Part shown: positions 6,752 to 11,813 of the stretch, in pieces
How the letters are laid out: every line of letters starts with the position of its first letter
Numbering within the stretch: the stretch's first letter is position 1
DNA from: JAGLTN01 sp023135255
GTDB taxonomy: Bacteria > Planctomycetota > Phycisphaerae > Sedimentisphaerales > Anaerobacaceae
Assembly: GCA_030639495.1 (NCBI GenBank)
Contig: DAOWCP010000079.1
Location: 1-11,813 of the forward strand
Length of the DNA stretch: 11,813 bases
Direction of reading: 5' to 3'
Program-made: the position numbers and the translations under genes
Notes under the pieces: generated by a model
The model's input: only the letters and a program-made list of their open reading frames with translations
Told to the model about the DNA's origin: nothing
Database searches by the model: none

Positions 6752-7308
6752 CATAGATGTTTCTGAAAGCGTCTGTGGGGGTTTTTTTCTCTGTGTTTTG
6801 TAATAAAATAATATGTTAGAAAATAACCACCAACCGCGGATATAAGACCAATAATTAAACTGCCCAACCAAAGTTCTGTGCCCTCAGACCATAAAGAGAC
6901 ACCTATTTCTTTCCATAATGCCAGCTCAAAAAATCTGCTGAAAAATTCTGATAAGTTGAAACTGCTCTCCTGATGGGCTATACTTTCCGGCTGATCGCCG
7001 CTGCTGCCTGTAAATATTTTGAAGACAAACTTTCCTAACATATATCCAGCAACCCACATTGGAATATATGTTAAAGGATTGCACACCCAAACTACTGCTA
7101 TAGATACAATCTTATTTGCCTTAACAATAATCGCTAAAAAAAGAGCTACTATCATACGAACGCCTAAAATTGGTGCCCAGGCAATAAATAAACCTAAGCC
7201 GACCCCCATTGCGATACTTTTAGGCGAATCGTTGACATGCAAAATACGAAATTTAAGAAATCGCATAAAATTTTCGAATCTTGTTCTTTCGTATTTTTTT
7301 TTTGCCAT
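6751..7308 (-). CDS. DUF2062 family membrane protein
   Basis: A 185-residue integral membrane protein of the DUF2062 family (function not established; often found beside glycosyltransferase and envelope genes). The hallmark region is residues 29-85: SPKSIAMGVGLGLFIAWAPILG, then a second hydrophobic span and the conserved VCNPLTYIPMW (75-85). Predicted membrane segments are at about 32-62, 66-92 and 146-170, with a basic N-terminus (MAKKKYERTR) and a basic C-terminus. It follows the GT9 gene by only 28 nt on the same strand, so the two are probably co-transcribed. No strong ribosome binding site precedes the ATG at 7308 (taagatagtgac), so expression may depend on coupling. A role in envelope glycan assembly is inferred from context alone. 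Confidence 0.88.
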   Translation of the reverse strand: MAKKKYERTRFENFMRFLKFRILHVNDSPKSIAMGVGLGLFIAWAPILGVRMIVALFLAIIVKANKIVSIAVVWVCNPLTYIPMWVAGYMLGKFVFKIFTGSSGDQPESIAHQESSFNLSEFFSRFFELALWKEIGVSLWSEGTELWLGSLIIGLISAVGGYFLTYYFITKHREKNPHRRFQKHL

Positions 7309-7336
7309 GTCACTATCTTATATAAAACTGCTTAAA

Positions 7337-8392
7337 TCACTTGTTCACACTCATCTTTTTTAATTTCTGCGATACTTTTTCGTACACCTGCTCAATCGTA
7401 ATCGCACAGATATCATATTTAGGGTCACTGCTTCTAAACTCACGTCCCCAGCTATCAGCGTCAACGGCGATAAAACTATCATCCTTTTTATAAGGCCCAA
7501 TACGCGTGTGGTTCGAAGGTCCAAACAAAAACACAACCTCTACTCCTAACGCTATCGCAATATGTCCTGGGCCGGTATCGTTAGTAATCGCCAGTTTTGC
7601 AGAGCGGACCAGCGATACAAGTTCGGATATACTCGTCAGACCGGCAAGGTTTACCACCTGGGTTTTTGCTGCGGCGTTAAGCTCATCACACAAACCCTTC
7701 TCAGAGCTGGAACCGACGGCTACAACAGAAATACCAAATTCTTTTTTTATTTTATCAGCGACAGCTGCAAATCTCTCTATCGGCCAGCATTTATCCTTGT
7801 GAGTAGAGCCTGGCATCAGAATAACATAGTTGTCCCGTGTAAGATTGTTTTTTTGGAGAAGATCATCTACCGCCCTATCGGCCTGTGGATTTTCAGCAAT
7901 CGCAAAATCTATCTGACTAATATCACCACCTGCTGCCTGGGCAACTTTAAGATAGTAATCCACCATGTGGATACTGTCCTGGCTGTAAGAGACTTTATCT
8001 GTATAAAAAACAGTCGCAAATTCCCGTCCATCGGCCATACCAAATCTTTTCTTAGCTCCGCTAAGCCAGCAAAGCCCGGCAGTTCTGAAAAGTCCCTGCA
8101 AATCCACTGTCAAATCAAAATGTCGGTTGCGAAGCTTTCTTATTAAAGAAAAAATCGCAGATAATGCCTTTATGTTATACCATGCTTTGCCTAAGAATTT
8201 TCTATCGAACAAAATAACATCATCAACAAATGGATGGTCGCGAAGCATATCGGCGAATTCAGGTCTGACAAGCCAGCTTATTCTTGTTTGAGGAAAGCTT
8301 TTTCGTAAAGCCGACAATGCCGGCAACGCCATGATTATATCACCTAATGCGCTCGGCTTAACTATTAAAATATTTTTCTTATTCTCAGTCAT
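7337..8392 (-). CDS. GT9 family glycosyltransferase (ADP-heptose:LPS heptosyltransferase-like)
   Basis: A 351-residue GT-B fold transferase of family GT9, which adds heptose or related sugars from nucleotide donors to lipopolysaccharide core or other surface glycans at the cytoplasmic face of the inner membrane. Motifs: the N-terminal ILIVKPSALGDIIMALPAL (8-26); VDLQGLFRTAGLCWLSGAKKRFG (96-118); the donor-site start MPGSTHKDKCWPIERFAAVA (193-212); and the family signature ITNDTGPGHIAIALG (269-283), followed by LFGPSNHTRIGPY. The full length is normal for the family. ATG at 8392 has no Shine-Dalgarno sequence within 20 nt. Upstream lies repeat locus C, whose edge forms a TATAAT hexamer on this strand. 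It is followed by the DUF2062 gene. The exact acceptor cannot be told from sequence, so no waaC/waaF symbol is given. Confidence 0.92.
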   Translation of the reverse strand: MTENKKNILIVKPSALGDIIMALPALSALRKSFPQTRISWLVRPEFADMLRDHPFVDDVILFDRKFLGKAWYNIKALSAIFSLIRKLRNRHFDLTVDLQGLFRTAGLCWLSGAKKRFGMADGREFATVFYTDKVSYSQDSIHMVDYYLKVAQAAGGDISQIDFAIAENPQADRAVDDLLQKNNLTRDNYVILMPGSTHKDKCWPIERFAAVADKIKKEFGISVVAVGSSSEKGLCDELNAAAKTQVVNLAGLTSISELVSLVRSAKLAITNDTGPGHIAIALGVEVVFLFGPSNHTRIGPYKKDDSFIAVDADSWGREFRSSDPKYDICAITIEQVYEKVSQKLKKMSVNK

Positions 8393-8418
8393 AACAATTA
8401 TGCGAAAATTGTAAGCTA

Positions 8419-8424
8419 ATTATA
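8419..8424 (-). promoter_or_regulatory. Possible -10 element for the GT9 gene at the repeat edge
   Basis: On the minus strand the outer edge of the palindrome in locus C reads GGGTATAATTAGC, a perfect TATAAT. Initiation near 8412 would leave a leader of about 20 nt. No convincing -35 hexamer lies 16-18 nt upstream, so this is only a candidate. Confidence 0.3.
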
Positions 8425-8521
8425 CCCTTAAGGGTAGTAAATTTCCGCGAGGAAAATTATAATCCCGATGCATATTGGGATACCCGCGGATAAACGGGAA
8501 AACTCAACTGTGAGTAGTATA
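8421..8521 (+). repeat. Palindromic repeat, locus C
   Basis: Perfect palindrome TACCCTTAAGGGTA (8423-8436). A small hairpin TTTCC-GCGA-GGAAA (8442-8455) with a GNRA-type loop follows, and then a 42-bp module (8480-8521). The whole aligns with the inner unit of locus A (3369-3467) with scattered substitutions. It lies between the GT9 gene and the end of the two-domain cyclotransferase-like gene. The rest of this gap (8522-8585) shows nothing recognisable. Confidence 0.85.
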
Positions 8522-8585
8522 ATGTTTTATTCAAATGAGTTTTATAAACTTTTGATATGGTGATATAAACGCAAACCGGAGTCCT

Positions 8586-10505
8586 TTATTGCTGATCTGT
8601 GATATTCTTATTAAATATACGCAGTTGAACATTGACAGCACTTATCGCCCAATCAATATAATGCAGTTTATGCGCCGGTCTATGGTGCACTTCATCCATA
8701 AGTCCCTCCTGCACCGCCTGTATGAATCTGCTTATAGTCTGATTGCCTATTTTCTTAGGCTCGGCAGCCCAAATTTTCAGCTCTTTATATTGCCTGCGAA
8801 GTTTTTTGTTATTGAACATCTGCTCTGCATTTAAATAATCCGCGGGGTTGTAGGATATTTGCAATCCCTTAAGACACATTATCAAGGGCTCATAATTCGC
8901 TCGTTTTTCAAGCCTGATAAATTTATACTGCTGAATATACGTTGTTGCCTGTGTCGGAGGCTTATCACCAATGTCGGGCTCACCCATGAACCATTTTCTC
9001 TTGCTCGTCCTGGCAAAAACCAACTCTTCACCAAAATCATGCTGGGTGATCTCATCATAGCCCATTCGTGAAACCCATATCCTACCGGAATCTTTATATT
9101 CCAACCCACCGCCCAGAACAAGTAAACATTTCACAAAACCAAGTGGAAGTATGTTTTGTTTATCTATCTGTCTTTTACGCAATTGAAATGACAAGTGCAG
9201 GCTGTGAGGCTTAATGTTATAAAATTTAACTATTTCACATATGAGCGAATTTAAAAGCCAGGGGTCAGATGTTGCGGGTCTGGAAAGCTCACCAACAACA
9301 TTCAACCTTCCCGGTGCTAATTCAAGAAACCCCAGCTTGCGTTTTTTTTCTGTCGTACCGTGATGGTCGTCAATATAACCACCAAGCTTCCATGACAGCT
9401 CATCGAGATAAAAATCCGTAAAATATCTGAAGCCGTCATATATTTCATCTTTTCTGCTTTGGTTTGAAGGTCCAACGGCAAAAGCACCAAGATTGCTCAG
9501 TTCAATTTCAGCACCCAAAGGCATTAGCCCCGGTTGTTTATTTGCTTTGACTCTATCCAAATAATTATTAACAACACGAATATCAAAAACACTGTCAATC
9601 GCACGGACTGCATATTTGACATAGTCAATGAGGTCATTTTCCTCATAAGGCATAGATTCAAGCCCCTGCTGTGTCAGCATACCCAGTGAATTTTTATTCG
9701 AGTTAATAATATAAAGCGATATTAAAAGGCTGACAGAGCGTTTGAAATATCTCTCGGTGCCATATATATGTTCCAATTCAAAACGGAAATTTCTCTGTAT
9801 TTTTTCGTCAAGCTGGTTGAGCATAACCTGCTTAATAACTAATGCCAGGTAATTCTTTATGAACGGCTTTGCGTCGGGATCCTCATACAAATGCTTTATA
9901 CTCGGCACAGGTCTGTCAAGTTCATGTTCAAGAAAATAATCACTGACGGCATCGGTTCGATAGTGACTTATTACCAGGTCACGTTCTGTGGTCGCGAGCA
10001 GCTCCCTGCGTGCCCTGCGTTCTATTTCAGCATCGTCAGTTTCGTCACCGGGTCTGGTATGCGTCTTTAAAAAGTCCTCTATCCGCTTTCTTAACCAAAG
10101 TTCATGAATAAGATTAACGTGGAATCGGTCTCCAAAATGCTCTTTCATAGATTCATGACTGACCAGATAAGCCTTTGCTTCAACCAATCCGATAGCGGTG
10201 TTAACTTTTACTGTCTCCTGTGAATATCGCTTGCCCTCATATTTGTCTATTTCTTTCATTGCCCATGCAGGTACATTATAGATGACGAACCCCCCTAACT
10301 TTGCTGCCTTTGCCGCTACGGCATAGAAATAAACATTGTCAGGACTGACTTTCCTGTGGCCGGTCAAAAACGCCGGCTCTGCCAGCAAATTATACCTGTC
10401 AACTTCCGCCTGTGACACGGTAAAGCTCAAACCCGATATAGATTTGAAAATTTGCGGGTCTCTAAGCGAACCATAAACAAACAAATTGACATTTTCATCA
10501 TTCAT
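8586..10505 (-). CDS. Two-domain protein: gamma-glutamylcyclotransferase-like domain plus putative amidoligase-like domain
   Basis: A 639-residue protein from ATG at 10505. An in-frame TTG at 10541 would add 12 residues; neither start has a clear ribosome binding site, and ATG is chosen because the first motif follows closely. Numbered from the TTG, residues ~18-130 look like the GGCT/AIG2 fold: NLFVYGSLRDP (19-29, the YGSL substrate loop) and EIDKYEGKRY (97-106, with the conserved YEG glutamate). Such domains cyclise or cleave gamma-glutamyl amides to 5-oxoproline. Residues ~130-335 are charged and helical, with no motif I know. Residues ~340-520 contain PLGAEIELSN (E345, E347), FLELAPGRLNVVGELSRP (405-422) and HSLHLSFQLR (446-455). 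These recall the metal-binding 'G-E-E' start and the HxH strand of GCS-like amidoligases (COOH-NH2 ligases). The second assignment is tentative. It follows the GT2 gene by ~90 nt on the same strand. Confidence 0.8.
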   Translation of the reverse strand: MNDENVNLFVYGSLRDPQIFKSISGLSFTVSQAEVDRYNLLAEPAFLTGHRKVSPDNVYFYAVAAKAAKLGGFVIYNVPAWAMKEIDKYEGKRYSQETVKVNTAIGLVEAKAYLVSHESMKEHFGDRFHVNLIHELWLRKRIEDFLKTHTRPGDETDDAEIERRARRELLATTERDLVISHYRTDAVSDYFLEHELDRPVPSIKHLYEDPDAKPFIKNYLALVIKQVMLNQLDEKIQRNFRFELEHIYGTERYFKRSVSLLISLYIINSNKNSLGMLTQQGLESMPYEENDLIDYVKYAVRAIDSVFDIRVVNNYLDRVKANKQPGLMPLGAEIELSNLGAFAVGPSNQSRKDEIYDGFRYFTDFYLDELSWKLGGYIDDHHGTTEKKRKLGFLELAPGRLNVVGELSRPATSDPWLLNSLICEIVKFYNIKPHSLHLSFQLRKRQIDKQNILPLGFVKCLLVLGGGLEYKDSGRIWVSRMGYDEITQHDFGEELVFARTSKRKWFMGEPDIGDKPPTQATTYIQQYKFIRLEKRANYEPLIMCLKGLQISYNPADYLNAEQMFNNKKLRRQYKELKIWAAEPKKIGNQTISRFIQAVQEGLMDEVHHRPAHKLHYIDWAISAVNVQLRIFNKNITDQQ

Positions 10506-10568
10506 CGATGCGATAATAGCAATTTCGTCTTTATTAAGCAACTGTCATAATCACAATTTGTCTAAGAT

Positions 10569-10597
10569 ACAAAACATACATCAAAAATATGTTTTGT
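10569..10597 (-). promoter_or_regulatory. Intergenic hairpin after the GT2 gene
   Basis: A perfect 10-bp inverted repeat, ACAAAACATA (10569-10578) and TATGTTTTGT (10588-10597), has a 9-nt loop and begins at the GT2 stop codon. No U-tract follows on the minus strand, so it is more likely a transcript-stability or processing hairpin, or a weak attenuator, than a full terminator. Confidence 0.4.
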
Positions 10598-11346
10598 TAA
10601 CCTTCGTTTTTGATCTGCCTGTGAAGTTCGAAAAGCTCTTTGAAAGCTCGTAATATAACTTTAATGTTTGCCCCAGTTTGCTGACCTGCTGTCCTGGGAT
10701 AATGATGGACACCCTTTTGAGTAATCTTATAGCCTTTACGGATGGCTCGTGCGATGATTTCTGTATCGATAAGTGCTCCGGTACTGGACATTTTTATATT
10801 GTCAAAAATCTGCCGCTTGTACAGTTTGAAAGCACAATCAACGTCACGGACTTTCATCTTAAAAAGAAAACATCCAAGCCTTGTCCAGCACCATGCATTT
10901 AGCCTGCGAATAATATTATCCTGACGTTTGAGCCTGTAACAGCTGACGATATCACATTCTTTTATAAGCTCCAGCAACGGCGGCATCTCTTTTATATCGA
11001 ACTGCCCGTCGCCATCGGTGTAAAAGACGAGCTCTTTAGAGGCTGCTTTAAACCCAGACTGCAAGGCTGCGCCATAGCCCAGATTCACAGGATGGCTAAC
11101 TACTTTTATTCGATTATTTTCCTGCGACAACTGCTCAGTAATTTTTTTCGTATCATCCCTGCTGCCGTCATCAACAACAATAATCTCATAATCTGCGTTG
11201 ATGCTTTGCAGCACTTCGACAGCGGTTTTTACCGTTGCCACTACATTATCCTGCTCGTTATAACAGGGGAAAAATACACTAATAGAGACAGGCTTTTCCT
11301 CTGTATGATCTGCTTTTTTTGATAAATCTTCGGACACTATTACCAT
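10597..11346 (-). CDS. GT2 family glycosyltransferase (dolichyl/polyprenyl-phosphate sugar synthase-like)
   Basis: A 249-residue GT-A fold inverting transferase, probably at the inner face of the cytoplasmic membrane, moving a sugar from a nucleotide donor to polyprenyl phosphate or a surface glycan. Motifs: VFFPCYNEQDNVV (24-36), EIIVVDDGSRDDT (54-66), NLGYGAALQSGF (88-99), the metal-binding DGDGQFD (111-117), RDVDCAFKLYKR (167-178) and the C-terminal HHYPRTAGQQTGANIKV (214-230), all typical of DPM1-like bacterial enzymes. No C-terminal transmembrane helices are present, so it is the short soluble form. The ATG overlaps the end of the upstream gene by 7 nt (ATGG inside TGG-TAA), and AGAAAGAG lies just before it, so the two are translationally coupled. 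The donor and acceptor cannot be told from sequence. Confidence 0.93.
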   Translation of the reverse strand: MVIVSEDLSKKADHTEEKPVSISVFFPCYNEQDNVVATVKTAVEVLQSINADYEIIVVDDGSRDDTKKITEQLSQENNRIKVVSHPVNLGYGAALQSGFKAASKELVFYTDGDGQFDIKEMPPLLELIKECDIVSCYRLKRQDNIIRRLNAWCWTRLGCFLFKMKVRDVDCAFKLYKRQIFDNIKMSSTGALIDTEIIARAIRKGYKITQKGVHHYPRTAGQQTGANIKVILRAFKELFELHRQIKNEG

Positions 11347-11813
11347 CTCTTTCTGTCACGAAGTGTTCTTAATTCCTTTTCAAGTTCCTTCTTTTTATTG
11401 CTATAGAAACCAATTTGCTCCGTGTTTTTTTGACGTATACCGATATTACGCAAATAATCGCAAATAAGCATAGAAGCGACTGCCTTGTGATGGTATCCAT
11501 CCTGATTTGCATAATCGCTGTGATTAGCGACAAAATCATCGAAATAGTTTTTCAAAATCTTTCCTACCTCATTTTTTAGCTGAGGCAGTCTCGATTCCGC
11601 CATAATTAGTTCTATAGTAGATATCTGAGAAGGATGTAACTTGAAAGCTTTTTTAGCAAAATCAAAAGCCTTCATTTTCATATCGTCATTCTGGCCATAC
11701 CGCACAAGATTATGTGCCAGGATGATACTTTTCGTAAATTCTGTCGGATATGCCGTGGTATTGTCAATTATACCATCAAACAATTTCTCGCCTCTTTCCG
11801 TGGTAATATCAAC
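11340..11813 (-). CDS. C-terminal part of an unrecognised protein, possibly TPR-like, cut by the window edge
   Basis: The frame is open to the right edge of the window with no stop, so the gene starts outside and only about 157 C-terminal residues are seen. A TTG at 11783 is in frame but has no ribosome binding site and is unlikely to be the start. The visible part is helical. AFDFAKKAFKLHPSQISTIEL looks like one degenerate tetratricopeptide-type helix pair, followed by RLPQLKNEVGKILKNYFDDF, and the end is strongly basic (KKKELEKELRTLRDRKRW). C-terminal TPR-like tails occur on O-antigen ligase and polymerase-type membrane proteins beside glycosyltransferases, which would fit this cluster, but that is inference and no such domain is visible. 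It is translationally coupled to the GT2 gene. Confidence 0.75.
   Translation of the reverse strand, partial: VDITTERGEKLFDGIIDNTTAYPTEFTKSIILAHNLVRYGQNDDMKMKAFDFAKKAFKLHPSQISTIELIMAESRLPQLKNEVGKILKNYFDDFVANHSDYANQDGYHHKAVASMLICDYLRNIGIRQKNTEQIGFYSNKKKELEKELRTLRDRKRW

Noticed and set aside
7562..8146. 194-codon plus-strand frame opposite the GT9 gene
   Set aside because: Lies wholly antisense to well-supported GT9 motifs, and the translation resembles no protein family.

Overview
The window looks like chromosomal DNA of moderate-to-low G+C from a Gram-negative-type bacterium. A lipobox lipoprotein of the DUF1080 (3-keto-disaccharide hydrolase) family and a GT9 heptosyltransferase-like gene would fit a Planctomycetota (Phycisphaerae-like) or related lineage. 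That placement is a tentative inference; no rRNA or marker-gene comparison was possible.

Layout. Positions 1-150 are a degenerate 10-bp tandem array of phased A-tracts. Positions 151-473 hold small hairpins and no convincing gene. A tightly coupled two-gene (+) operon follows: an SMC/ABC-type AAA ATPase (474-1739) and a DUF4276-like, TOPRIM-like protein (1745-2383). This has the architecture of an anti-mobile-element defence module. Converging on it is a DUF1080 lipoprotein gene on the minus strand (2371-3267). Its last ~60 codons look like read-through of a lost stop and run through a terminator hairpin. A 500-bp repeat-rich gap leads to ileS (3775-6633), which has a good sigma-70-like promoter. 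The rest is on the minus strand, read right to left: the C-terminal part of an unrecognised protein at the right edge, a GT2 glycosyltransferase overlapping it by 7 nt, a two-domain protein (gamma-glutamylcyclotransferase-like plus a candidate amidoligase-like domain), a GT9 glycosyltransferase and a DUF2062 membrane protein. The GT2, GT9 and DUF2062 genes suggest a cell-envelope or surface-glycan cluster.

A dispersed palindromic repeat family lies between genes at three loci (3311-3622, 6617-6719, 8421-8521). Its parts are a 14-bp palindrome (TACCCTTAAGGGTA or close variants) and a 42-bp module present five times. One copy overlaps the end of ileS and supplies its last codons and stop codon. 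The copies look nested and modular, as expected of REP/MITE-like non-autonomous elements.

The best candidates for unusual biology are (1) the ATPase/DUF4276 pair, (2) the cyclotransferase/amidoligase-like fusion, which may make and break amide bonds in one polypeptide, and (3) the composite repeat family.
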